A stretch of DNA of 64,000 nt from Pseudoscleropodium purum (Eukaryota; Streptophyta; Bryopsida; Hypnales; Brachytheciaceae). The notes beneath the pieces are model-generated. The model saw only the letters and a list, made by a program, of their open reading frames with translations. It made no database searches and was not told where the DNA came from. Of the stretch, positions 37,145-48,472 are shown one piece after another. Location of the stretch: positions 8,248,501-8,312,500 of the forward strand of contig OZ017799.1 of assembly GCA_963969395.1 (NCBI GenBank). Direction: 5' to 3'. Each line of letters starts with the position of its first letter. Within the stretch, counting starts at the first letter, position 1. A program made the position numbers and the translations under genes.

Positions 37145-40100
37145 CTACCGCCGCTCTGGGCAATCAGTAGCACGGTGACCTGGTTTGTTGCAAATGAAGC
37201 ATGTCCCACCAAATGAGCCCCTGGTTCACATAACAACACTCTTGCTTCAATGCAACCGATTTCAACCAATTCCCTAGTAAGCCCCGAACCCTCAAACGGA
37301 TCAACAAGCAGCAATGGTATCCAGGTTCAAAACTATTCTGAGAGGAGACCAGCTGGTTGAGCTAAGTACAACAAACGATGGAAAAAACTCATCTCAAAAG
37401 GTTCAATATTAGATTCACAAAGCTATTAATAGTAGATGAACATTTCAATACTTTAAAGAAGTAAAACTAATGCAGTTGAGATAATGTTCACTAAATAGTA
37501 GAAAGTATGATATCAACTTAATGCACATGCAACAAACACCACACTAATATTCAGTTAATTCCATTTGCATTACATTGCTATTGACTGAACATTGAGTTAA
37601 ATGACACCGAGAAGAAAAATAATTACCGGTCAGAGCGACCAGCTCGATCGCTTCCACCTCTTGCACTAAAGCGATCAGTATCCCTGGATCGGTCGCCACG
37701 GCCACCACGACCCCCACCGTAACTTCCCCGTCCACCTCCCCTTGAAAACCGGCCATACATATCTCCGCTTCTCTCCGAGCCTCCAAATTCGAATTCAACC
37801 AGCTTCGGAAGCTGCAGATCAAAATGGAAATGTGAGCATTTCTACCTACTGTAGGAGGGAGATCACGAAAGCACCAGACTGCAACAAACTAGGGCAGACA
37901 CACCAGAACAAACTCATTTCACAGTAGTCATTAGCATAAAAAAGTTCAAGCTATTCGTGATGAAACAGATGCTGTAGGGTTTTCTAGAGTTCAGAGCTTA
38001 AGTAAAACAATGCACAGCATCCACTACAGACCCGCACACGAAAAGAAGTTTGTAAGAGAGGTACCGATTTGCAGGTAGCGATGACCTCCCCTTGAGGGCT
38101 TGGCTTTTCCAAAAGCTCCTTCGCCAAATCCTCGGGTAAATCGAAGACTGCACAGTCCGCTATGGGATCGTCAACAATCTTGATCTTGCCTACACTGTCA
38201 GCCGCTGGTTGCCAAATATCGGACAAGACTCCCATCACGGCACGAGGGGACAAAGGTCGAGACGTCTTGGGCCGCTCCAAGCGCAATGTAATCAAGCCCT
38301 GTCAAAAGAATCCATTGAGAATTCCATATCATCACCAAATTTACCCAGTGGAAACTACAGCATGGACCTTCCTCAGCACACGAGAGAGTGAGGCGTGAGG
38401 AAGATCCTAGCAGAATCTAGATGGAGTAGGTGCAGTGCACACAAGAGTAGAAAAACCCTAGAGATGTTGTAGAAACCTCGCCGTGTTGAACCCTCCCAAT
38501 TGCAAAGCCATTTCAGGCAGCTTTTAAAGTAAACCCTGCTAATTGAAACGAAACTATGTTTTCTAGAGTACCTCTGGGAGTGGATCTTCTAATAGAGATT
38601 TTCTAAGATGTGATGAATGCGCACGAAACCAAGGGTGTACCTCTTCGTGAGTGATGAGGGAGCGGGATGACGGGAGCTGGGAAAACCCAGCCAAATGAGC
38701 TAGAGCAGCGGCAAATGCAGTAGGTCCCTGCTCCTTCAAAAGCTCTTCAGCAGCCGGCATGAACACTTCAGCTAGTTCAGGATGAACACGCTTAATCACC
38801 TCGGTGGCACTTTCACTGCTAGCTTTCAACACATCTTCCACTCTCGGAGCACCGATCCTCGTAAACTTGCAACCCACATCTCTTTCAATCAGCCTCATTG
38901 TTCGCACTTGCTTGTCGGAGTACATGAGAATGGCTGTCCCTGCCTTCCCAGCCCGACCAGTTCGTCCAGAACGGTGTACAAACGTTTCTGGGTCATTGGG
39001 TATCTCATAATGGATGATCTGCAATTTACAGAAGTTAGGTAGTATATTCACAGTAAGGTGTCGAACAAGTGGTAAACCATATTCACAAGTAAGCTGGTAA
39101 AGACTGACACGTACCAAGTCAACGTTAGGAATGTCTAAACCACGAGCAGCGACGTCGGTGGCGACAAGCACTGAAAATTTTCCTTCTCGGAAAGCGTTCA
39201 AAGTCTTCTCTCGCTGAGTTTGGGTGATGTCGCCGTGCAAGGCTTCACAACCAAGGACTCGACTCATGGCAGAGGACACTTCATCCGCGTCTCGCTTGGT
39301 CTGCGTAAACACAATGGTTTTGCCTCCCTTGCCGTAGACCTGCTCAGACCATAGATAGATATCTTTAAAATATTATTTACGTTGTTCTTTCTACACAAAT
39401 AGCTGTTGAAGAGAAGGAAAAAAAGGAGTTAACGGAAGAAAGTACTTACCGATATCAAGTCATTCAAGATGGAGCGCTTGGCTTGAGGAACTATTGAGAC
39501 AGCATACAACTTGATACGATCTGCCAACTTCTCATCACTCTCGCCCACCTGCCACAAGTAAAAACCCAGAACAGCGTCAAGAAAGTCAGAATACATAAGA
39601 CATAACATATACGTTTAGATGCTCATTGGCATTATTCTCCCTCTCTTATACAACAGACAGATAACGGAGAATAACACCGAGATCATATCTTACCAAGTCA
39701 ATGGTCAAGGCGTTGTGCAAGTATTTACGAGAAAGTTTCTTCACCCATGAGGGCATGGTGGCTGAGAACAGCATGCTCTGACGCTGGTTCGGCATCTGCT
39801 CCAAGATCTGCTCTACGTCCTCTTCAAATCCGACAGCCAACATCTGGTCAGCCTCATCTAAAACCAGAAAACGAACCTCCTCCAAATGTAATGAGCCTCT
39901 GTTGATCAAGTCGATTATCCGCCCAGGAGTTCCAACAGCAATGTCTACACCCCTGGTTAACATGCGTTGCTGAGTGGTAATAGAAACCCCTCCGTATACA
40001 CAGATTGTGGATAGCATCGGTGCCGATTCCATAAATTCACGTTCTACTTGCTTCGCAAGTTCTCGAGTGGGTGCTAACACTAGAGCCCGTGGTGCTCGAC

Positions 40101-41947
40101 CTGACCGCCTGCATTTCATTGCCCACAAATTACTGTTAAAACACTCCAAACTGGAAATAAGAATCAAAATTGTATAGGAACACTTCACTTGTTACATATA
40201 TAACAAAGAAAACATTTTCGATTCATTGAATTTCGAAATAAGGTAGTCAGTACAGAGAAGCAAGAGTGAAAACGAAACAAACCTTGCCGTTCTGTTTCCC
40301 TCATTTTCCAGTAAAATATTGTTGATGATAGGAATTCCAAACGCGAGAGTTTTTCCAGTTCCTGTCTTGGCTCGCGCAATCAAATCCCTACCTTGCATAG
40401 CAGGATCGAGAACTGCCCTCTGCAAAATTCATCACCAAGGAGGTTTAGATAAAACAGTCAGGACCAACTCTTTTGCAGCTCAAAGACCTTACAACCGAAA
40501 ATAAATGCTTGCTCAGTGTGTAAAATTCATGGTAAAATACAGGATATGAGGTTCACTGTAAGACGTGTGCACCAAAAAGTACAGTTACAATGGGCCGAAC
40601 TATTCCAATAAGATTTCTTACTTGTGCCTGAATAATTGAACCAGAAGAATAAGTTCCAGCTTACTCAAAACGGGTCAGTAAAAAGTCAAGTCCCATTCAG
40701 TCCTTGATTCATTATAAAATTTAATCTCAGCAAAAACTTAAAACCAAATTATAAAACATGACGTAAACTTCAGAGTTACCCACAGTAATTGCACTTTCTG
40801 GTGTAGCTGGAACAGAGACATGATAAACCACTGTTTTGCATTCTTAACTAACAGTTACTGAACACAACCGAATTGCAAACCTTACCGGAAAGCACACCCT
40901 TTAAATTCAAACTAAACTAAAATGTAGAATGTACATTGTCTGAACGTGAGGTGCTAGGGTCAATTTTACATACACGAATAATCAGCATTTTTGCAAGTTC
41001 ATAGTTTATTCACACCGTCTCCGAAAAATACGTCCTAGAATGCGGTAGAATTTCCTTTCAAAAGCCAACTAGACTCAACAAAAACGAGGCCGTCTGATAA
41101 CAGGAACTATGTTCAAACGCTAATTTAGCTTTCTCAAGATTACACAACTTGTTGCTCATACCTTATCCACTCAAAAACATCTCAATCCTCACGTAACTAT
41201 AAAAACCAACGCTCACATTCAACACAAACCCTAGATAGTCACAATAGGAGTTTCAAAATCACCACCATTAGCACATGACAGATACAAAAGGTTCGCAATT
41301 TTCCAGGTATATTCAATTGTCCCTAAGCACAATCAAACAAACACTCACAGTCCACACAAACCCTTAGTACAGTCACCATGGAAGTTTCAAAATCGCCACA
41401 CTACCACATGACACAGACACAAAAGGTTTGCATATATGCAGATACAGTCAAACGCAATTCAAACACTTAAGACTCCCGAACTTAGGGTTCCCGTTACCTG
41501 AATGGGAAACAATTGCGTAATCCCACGATTCTCCAACGCCGCAACAACAGCAGCAGGAATGCCCAACCGAGAAATGTCCAGCTGATCGCCATCGTCCATG
41601 GACTCATTATCCACATGCAAAACCTCGGCATCTTCGTCTTCTTCCTCATCACTCTCCATAGTATACCCAAAGGTCTTTCCCACAACGAAGTCGGTCGTCG
41701 CCACGGCACTCGTCTCGGTGGCGCTCTCTTTCACCCCAAGAAACGCCCTCTGCGTATCCCAAGGCTTCTCTCCGTGGCTGCTCTTCCCGTCTCTGAGTGC
41801 CGCCACTTGCAAGCCCTTCCTCAGTGGGGTGGCAGCGCATTGTAATGGGAAGTTCACTCGTACTCTCTCGCCTGTTAACGAGGACGAAGCAAGGCCTAGT
41901 GTCTTTTCCACACACACCAGTGATGGCGCTCCAACAAGTGCCGCCAT
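37145..41947 (-). CDS. RH3: Chloroplast DEAD-box RNA helicase, RH3 type
   Basis: Nine exons on the minus strand: 41,947-41,498, 40,419-40,283, 40,108-39,694, 39,548-39,450, 39,339-39,115, 39,018-38,641, 38,298-38,065, 37,811-37,627 and 37,220-37,145. They join in frame to 732 codons. The start [13 protein letters not shown] gives a Ser/Arg-rich, acid-poor N-terminus like a chloroplast transit peptide. Helicase motifs: Q motif near residue 140; AKTGTGKT 167-174; APTREL 208-213; TPGR 256-259; DEAD 280-283; SAT 311-313; [18 protein letters not shown] 457-464. Then a GUCT-type domain (about 545-650, [12 protein letters not shown] onward), a Gly/Arg-rich RGG tail, and a CCHC zinc knuckle with C715, C718, H723 and C728. 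This layout is that of plant RH3, which promotes splicing of plastid group II introns and 50S ribosome assembly. All motifs are intact, so it should be active. Confidence 0.93.
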
Positions 41948-42250
41948 CTCTCCTGCTCTTGCGAAAGCTCTCAGGATACACAAATGCAACTAATGTGGTA
42001 CTGGAACCGAATATTTGAGAAAAAAATTGCAGGAAATCTTGGCTTGGGAAAGAGATGGAGAAGCAGCGAATGAAAGAAGAAATTGAATTTTCTGGGACTC
42101 GAGGTGCAAGGGGACTGAACTCAGAGCTCCAGAGAGGAGCTGCAGACGATAGGGGTGAGGTTTGAGGTTTTGGGTTTTGGGGACAAGGGGGAGAGCAGAG
42201 CGAGCTCGGCTTAGCCAGATTGGAGCGTGGGGAGAGGAGGGCCACAGTTT
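41948..42250 (-). promoter_or_regulatory. GC-rich 5' leader and promoter region of the helicase gene
   Basis: Upstream of the ATG at 41,947 the DNA stays GC-rich to about 42,250, then drops to AT-rich sequence. In this stretch the minus strand is pyrimidine-rich (CTCTCC and CCTCCC runs), as expected of a plant leader. An in-frame upstream ATG at 41,989 would add 14 residues; I prefer the inner ATG because MAAL is a typical plastid-transit start. No TATA box was assigned. Confidence 0.4.
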
Positions 42251-42399
42251 CTTTATCTAACGTGGCGGATGATATATGCTGAGGTGGAATGTGGGATGAA
42301 TGTTGGTGTGATTGTTCGTTCCTTTGTTTATTGTGTTGCAACAATTCGATTGTTGACAATGCGAAGGACACTCATCAACCTATTGAAGGTTTTGTAGGT

Positions 42400-43670
42400 A
42401 TATTTTCTTACCTTTGATTTTGTGTCTATTATTTCATTCTTTGTTTATTATTTTTCATTGTTTATTTTTTTGGTAATATTTATGGAAGTTTATATGTTGT
42501 CTTTAAAAGTGGCAAGAAGTCTCCAAATAATCATATAGTCATATAGTGAGGTTTCTTGATCATGCTGAAAAAGAAGTTTAGAACATTGAATCTCAAGGAG
42601 AGCATCGTACAAATATTCTAAGACGGGTTGTTAATGCTTTCAATGAATGGTGTCTATTCAAATTTACATTGCAATTAACTAAATTAGATGGTTCTCTTCA
42701 TCCACCTACATCGTAAGTTAGTGTTTCTATTGCACAAGGTCTACTAATCAAAAGTGTTTGTAATGTCTCTATTTGTATATAATGTAGATGGATACTTGGA
42801 ACAAGTGCTTAGGATATTATTATTATTAGTTATTTTCATTAATTTTTGTTATTAGTTTGAAGAGTTTATTGTATGTAGGGTTTAAAATATAATCCATGCT
42901 ATCAGTAGAGTGATTCAAGAGAGAACTAAATTACATGTGATTGAATAGTCTATAGTGGCATTTCCCTTCAATATCATGAAAGATACCAGGTAGAGTTTAT
43001 TTTTTTACTTTCTCTTTTTCATCTACATTTGTCTTTTTTGATGAGCTTGTTCTAAGTTTGTTGTTTTTTATCTATAATAAATGTATTTTTGTTTATGAAA
43101 AGGTGTATGAACTTAGCAAGTATGCTAGTGTACACAACACAAGCATAGTCAATTAAACGCTCATTTCATAATGGTTTGGATTAAGAAATTAAGAAGAGTG
43201 ACCTTGTAACTATAGAGGAGGAACAATTTATATTATGAAGCAACGAGGCTTCAATTTCTCATCCACATGGACTTAATAGCAAATTTGTCTATTTTTGTTG
43301 CACAATTTTTTTCATTCATGGCTAGTAAAAGATGTAGGATACCCACACAAACCAATTTGAATTACATTGTAACGACTCTGGGGAAGAGTTTCTTAGATAT
43401 AGTTTCACAAGGTTCTTTTCTTTATATAAATTGAAATGTTGAAAGTGTTGGTTTATTTTGTAAATACAATTTTTATATTATTAATTATATTTTAATGAAG
43501 CATGTGTGTTTAATTTGACAGATACTTGCCAAGTTTGTCAAAGAATTATAAGATGGATATAATCCATTGTAATTTCACTAGAAGAAAACAATGTTTTTTA
43601 GGATGTTTTAAGGAGACAAGCATATTTTTCAAAACATGAGCTTCAAAATGCGGTGGCTACTTAGGGAGCA
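42400..43670. other. AT-rich intergenic DNA
   Basis: No gene is supported. Short frames and A/T runs only. It leads into the foldback at 43,675. Confidence 0.45.
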
Positions 43671-43674
43671 AGAA

Positions 43675-43800
43675 TTTTTGAGGATATTTTGACGAACATG
43701 TAGATGTCAAATGTAAGACAAGTGAATGTTTCATTTGACAAGAATGTTAAATGAAACATTGTAGGAAACATCCACATGTTTTTTAAAACATCCTCAAAAA
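43675..43800. repeat. Imperfect palindrome (foldback) of about 126 bp
   Basis: The left arm starts TTTTTGAGGATATTTTGA and ends GTTTCATTT; the right arm ends AAACATCCTCAAAAA. The two arms pair over about 50 bases with one asymmetric bulge of about 10 bases and a loop of some 13 bases around 43,740. A transcript would form a long hairpin. A similar phrase, TTAGGATGTTTTAAGGAG, occurs again about 75 bases upstream of the palindrome. Confidence 0.75.
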
Positions 43801-46103
43801 CAGAGAACTACCACGTCAACACAAAGAGTACTTTTCCCAAGTTGTTTACTTGGGAAAGTTCTTGTAGGGTCAGGTTGGAAGCTGACCAAATGTGGAAACT
43901 AGGGAAGATAGGCTAGGCGACAAGTTGGGCGTTATTTTCATATAATGTCAATTTGTTAAAGTGAAATCACCATATTATTTTATTAATCACTATACAATTT
44001 TGTCATAACTAGTTCAAATAGAATGATTCAAAGCTTTACATATATACAAAAATATAATATTTTAGAAAAAAATTCAGAAACTTCTATTTTGAGTTTTATT
44101 TATGTTTTGGAGGCTACTTGATAAGTTCAGTTCTAGGCTTTTGTGGTATAATTTTTGCTCCCAGGCACCAATTGAAAAAAAATTTATATTCCTATAAAAC
44201 TAATTGGTTTTTATATATTATGATAAAGTTTTAAAAAAATTCACCAAAAATTGAGATCATTGGAACTTGCCCATTTTTCCACTCAAGGGAACAATGGGAC
44301 ATCAAGGATTAATTTTGTCAAATTTGACAATTTTTCTTATTCATTTCATTTTATTTTTGGATTTTTGAAAACTAACTTTTTTGCCAACCCTAACAAACCG
44401 GTATGGTATAAAGGAAGCTTTTCAAATTATAAAAGCAACCTTTTGCATATATAAAACAATCTTTTGCATTGTGAAAGTCATATTTCACATACAAAAAAAA
44501 TTTACAACTTGAACGCTCTAATTCGAGATGGGAGAATAATGAATACAAGTTAGTGCAAGAAAGAAAAGAAGAAATGAGTGGAGAAAAGCAAGAAGAAATG
44601 AGTGGAAAAAAGCAAGAACAATTGAGTGGAGAAAAACAAGAAAAAACTTTGTATAGAAGTAAATTTTTTTCAAGGCTTTTTAATATGTAGAATGAGAATT
44701 CTATTTAGAATTTTCAAGTAAGGATTCTTCAAAATTTAAAATTTTAATGAATGAAATATTATTGATTGATGTTTGACTCAAAACTTTTGTATTTCTTATA
44801 ATTCAATTGAGAAATTTCCAAAAAATTAAAAAACAATATATAAATATTTTAGTAAATTTTAGAAAATTTTCAATTTTGGGAGAGATTTTTGGAGTTAAGT
44901 TTAAGATTTGTAAAAATTTGGAGTCATAATTTAGTTAGTAATTTGTCACTCAATAAAATTTTAAATTTTGTGTAATTCTTAAGGACTAATTCTAAAAGGA
45001 ATTCTCATTTCATTCACTAAAGAATCTTGGAAAAAACTTACATGTGTTAATAGTTTTTTTTCAATTATAAGTTAAATTAAATTATAAAAAAATCAAAAAG
45101 TACTTTAAATTTTTTTAAATTTTTTCAAACAATCTTTACTTTCCAACTTTAAATGTTAATATCTTCTAGTTTGTATAGTCATGAAATTCTAACGACATGA
45201 TTTGAGATAAGTGAAGTGCAAGATCCCGTGGTTTGATTCTTAAAAACTTTTTTTTAGATTTTTTTAGATGAAAGTAGCCAAACTTTCAATATTGAACCAT
45301 TTTTGACAAAAAATTGGCCTTGGAACTTTAGGGATAAAATCAATTTTTTAAAATTTGGGACATGCAAACAGTTCAAAATATTGGCCTTGGAATTTTCAAA
45401 GAAGTTGTTTTATATTATGCTCTATAATTCATAGAGTGAAACATATATATATTATTGAAATTGTATTAATTGCTATTTAGAACATGTATGTTTGCATTAT
45501 GGAAAGTATTATTTTTTTTTGCTTTAAATACTATGACTTTGGGATTGAAGGACAGTTGCAAGTAACACTTAATATTTTTGACCATCCAAAAGTCTATAGC
45601 ATGCAAAAGCAAAAAGAATTTATGTCATTTATTATGCCAATGTATAATCCTTTTGTAATATAAAATGAAGTAACTATGTATTAAATTGCTAGCCCCACAA
45701 AGAATACTTATCCATAGTAATGATCCTTGTTAGTTAGTAATTAACTATAGAATAGAAAATTTGAGTACATGCAAAATTCCACAATTTTTAGGATGGTTTT
45801 TTGAAAAATTAAAACAAAGACCTTAGGGATACATTTAAAGGACATTGCAATGATATATTTGGGGCATTTTCAAGCTATGGTAGAGTGCTTGGACTAATGC
45901 AATGATTAAAGTGAAATGTAGTGTTTTGAAAATAAAACGTACAAATATATGAATAATATAACTAGTGATTTTTTGAAATAGCCAAAGTAGTCAAAGCAAT
46001 TTTCAAGTTTTTAAGATTTTATATCAATCAATTTAAATAAGGTCCAAGTTTTATTTACTAAAAAAGAATTGAATATCTTTTTTCTTTTTAGAATCATCGA
46101 TAA
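43801..46103. other. AT-rich intergenic DNA with a short tandem repeat
   Basis: No gene is supported. Very AT-rich, with long A and T runs. It contains the 24-bp tandem repeat listed separately at 44,568-44,645. Confidence 0.5.
44568..44645. repeat. Short tandem repeat, ~24-bp unit, three copies
   Basis: The unit AAATGAGTGGAGAAAAGCAA occurs three times with one or two changes each; the last copy has CAATTGAGTGGAGAAAAACA. Purine-rich on the plus strand. No gene spans it. Confidence 0.7.
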
Positions 46104-47014
46104 TTAATCTCTAAAGAATTTTTACTACATTTTCACTAAAACACTCCGAAAGTGTCATTTCTAGTACAAGTACCAAATTAAAATAAAACACATTTTGAGA
46201 CATATGTAACCCTAGGATCTTGTCATATACTCATTTGAAAAGATGTGGGAAAAAATTTTGAATTTCCATTGTGGAGATGGCAAGATACTAGCATTTGAAT
46301 TGACAAAATTCATTATTAGGGCCCCACAAAAAATTGAACAACTACACTTTATAAGGTCACATTTCTATGAAAAAATGTCCAATATGGTGGTTACTCTTTG
46401 GATTCATTATTCAAGGCAAGTTGGTTACATGCATGAAAATTTCAAATGATTTGGAATTGTACAACATATAAGAAAAAAATAGTAAGTAGAAAGAAGTAGA
46501 CAATGATTCAAACTACTAAATTTCTGAGAATTTAATTGTAGAATTGAAAAATGCCAAGCCTAACGGTTGTAATTTTGTAATAAAAAATATACATCCAATG
46601 TTCTTATTTTTTCTCAAAAATATTGAAAATAGAATCAAAGAAAGGACTTCAAAGTTTATTTTAGAATAGAGATTCTATAACTACCTACAAACTAAAACTC
46701 CTCATAACTTTCATCTCATTAATCAATTGGAATGATTATATTTTATTTAAAATTTATTTAAAATTTTAAAATTTTAATTCTTAAATTTTAAGAAATTTTT
46801 GGGCTACTTGTTGATCAATGAAATGACCTATCATAAAATATCTTTTTAATAACCATGCAATCAAAAGTTATAAAAATTGTTGTGCCTTAAAGCTTCTCCT
46901 TCGAAAATTGTTGTGTGAAAATTTCAGCAAAAATAAATAAAAAATCCATTCAAAGTGAGCTACCCCAAATTACTATATTGCTGAAAACTTGTAGTTTAAT
47001 GCTTTAGGGATTAA
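46104..47014. mobile_element. TTAA-ended non-autonomous element, copy B (911 bp)
   Basis: It begins TTAATCTCTAAAGAAT and ends GCTTTAGGGATTAA. It is an inverted, diverged copy of 33,756-34,672, with colinear matching blocks across its length (the block near 46,420 containing CAAGGCAAGTTGG pairs with 34,360-34,375). It has the same length to within a few bases, so neither copy has large deletions. No coding capacity. Confidence 0.78.
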
Positions 47015-47099
47015 AGAAGTTGCATTGGTTACAAAGATTTATTCAATTTATCCATTTGTTCATCCATTTGTCATCAAGTAGTTCTATACTTTAGTGTTG

Positions 47100-47745
47100 T
47101 TGATCTCTAAATGCCCAAAGCCCCACACTGTGGTGTTGCCTAAACTTTGAAGTTAAAGTATTATAAAATATTTTTGATATATAATTTTGTAGTTGAATAT
47201 CCTTATAGTTTATTTTAAACATCAAAAATTTAATTTAAAAATAAATATTTATGATTTTTTAATTGAAGATTTTGTGCATTGAGGTCCACTACAAATCTTG
47301 TTTTTTTAGAGTCAAGGACTCTTGGAGATGAGCCTCAAGTACAATGAATATTGCAAGAAAAATTACATTGGGAATTCATTTAAAAAATTTGTAAGGTAGA
47401 TTTTGAGAAGCCATAAATCAATTGTAGTTAGGCATGTTTCATGTTTTAATCTCATGTTTTTTCATGACCTCAATTTTAGATTTGATGTGTAAAACCATGA
47501 TTGAAAGACTTCAAATGACTTTCATAGTTTTTACACCTTCTTGATCAAACATATCATCTTTCAATCTGTAAGTGTTATTGTTGTGGGTTTGTTTTGTATA
47601 TGATCCACAACACATTTAGTATGAATTCTTACAATTGCAATTTCTAAAAATTGATAAAACTTATCCAAATTTGGGCTTCTTGCTTAGTTTTGAATATTAG
47701 TAAACTCCACAATGCTCAAAAAGGCCTTCAACACTTAGAGGTTAA
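47100..47745. mobile_element. TTAA-ended element, second subfamily, solo copy (646 bp)
   Basis: It begins TTGATCTCTAAATGCCCAAA and ends ACACTTAGAGGTTAA. Internally it matches, in reverse orientation, 61,390-62,052: for example CATATCATCTTTCAATCTGT near 47,550 pairs with the complement at about 61,560, and the AGTCAAGGACTCTTGGAGAT block near 47,315 with 61,830. It lies just 85 bp from copy B of the first subfamily. The sequence following it, about 47,760-47,910, resembles the loop of the palindrome at 63,055-63,165. Confidence 0.72.
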
Positions 47746-48472
47746 ACCTCATATGTTGGATTGGTCACCATGAAAATCATGTGTTTTGATATTGCGTGAA
47801 TTTATAGATTAAAAAATGCAAAAGCACTTATTAGAAGTCAAGCTCCTATAGAAAATATTTCCTTTTCATACCAAGTTTGGAGAAGGAATAGTTGCACTTT
47901 CATCTTGCCTGGAGAGATTCTTTGTCATTCATTGGCTGAAAAACGTCTGCTACGTCGTTTTTTTAGTTAAAGTAATTTTTTCAAGTGTTGGCTTTTTCAT
48001 CCAAAATTTCTTAGTGTCCGAGGTTTTGACAGGTGGCGAACTGGCAATGCTCCTACTCAGACGCTTTCAAGAGAGCTTACCTTACCTTCCCATTGGTCCG
48101 GACATGAGGTCACCACCCTCTTTCTAATCAGGCTTTGCCGCTTTGCGCCTTCGCTTTCCTTTGCACATTGTTGTTACTGAGATCAAGGTATCTCGTGCTC
48201 TGCTTTAGTGATTCGGACTGACGCAGGCACTGACGCCGCCCAGCTTGCCAACACTCGAGCAATCCTCGAAGAAAGTAAGAATTTTATATGCAGGTTGGAA
48301 AATGTGCTATCAGAGGCTCACATGTATGAAAGTATCCTATACAGACAAAGGGCTTGCAGAAATGTATTGGTATCAATGGCTGTATCCCCAGGCGCACAAT
48401 TGCAAGGATACATGAATTGAAGGAGCTGGGTCACATTTGTAATTGGGAGCCCTGCAACTTGATCTTTTGGCG
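47746..48472. other. Upstream region of the dioxygenase gene
   Basis: AT-rich to about 48,000, then GC-richer to the ATG at 48,473. The latter part probably holds the promoter and leader. A 70-codon frame at 48,208-48,420 has no recognised domain; I regard it as leader sequence. Confidence 0.4.

Noticed and set aside
41649..42371. A 240-codon minus-strand frame over the helicase 5' end
   Set aside because: It is in another phase than the helicase exon, runs through the leader, and its C-terminal half is a shadow of the transit-peptide exon.
45180..45260. A tRNA-like phrase (GATCCCGTGGTTTGATTCTT)
   Set aside because: No cloverleaf could be formed around it; arms and anticodon loop are missing.
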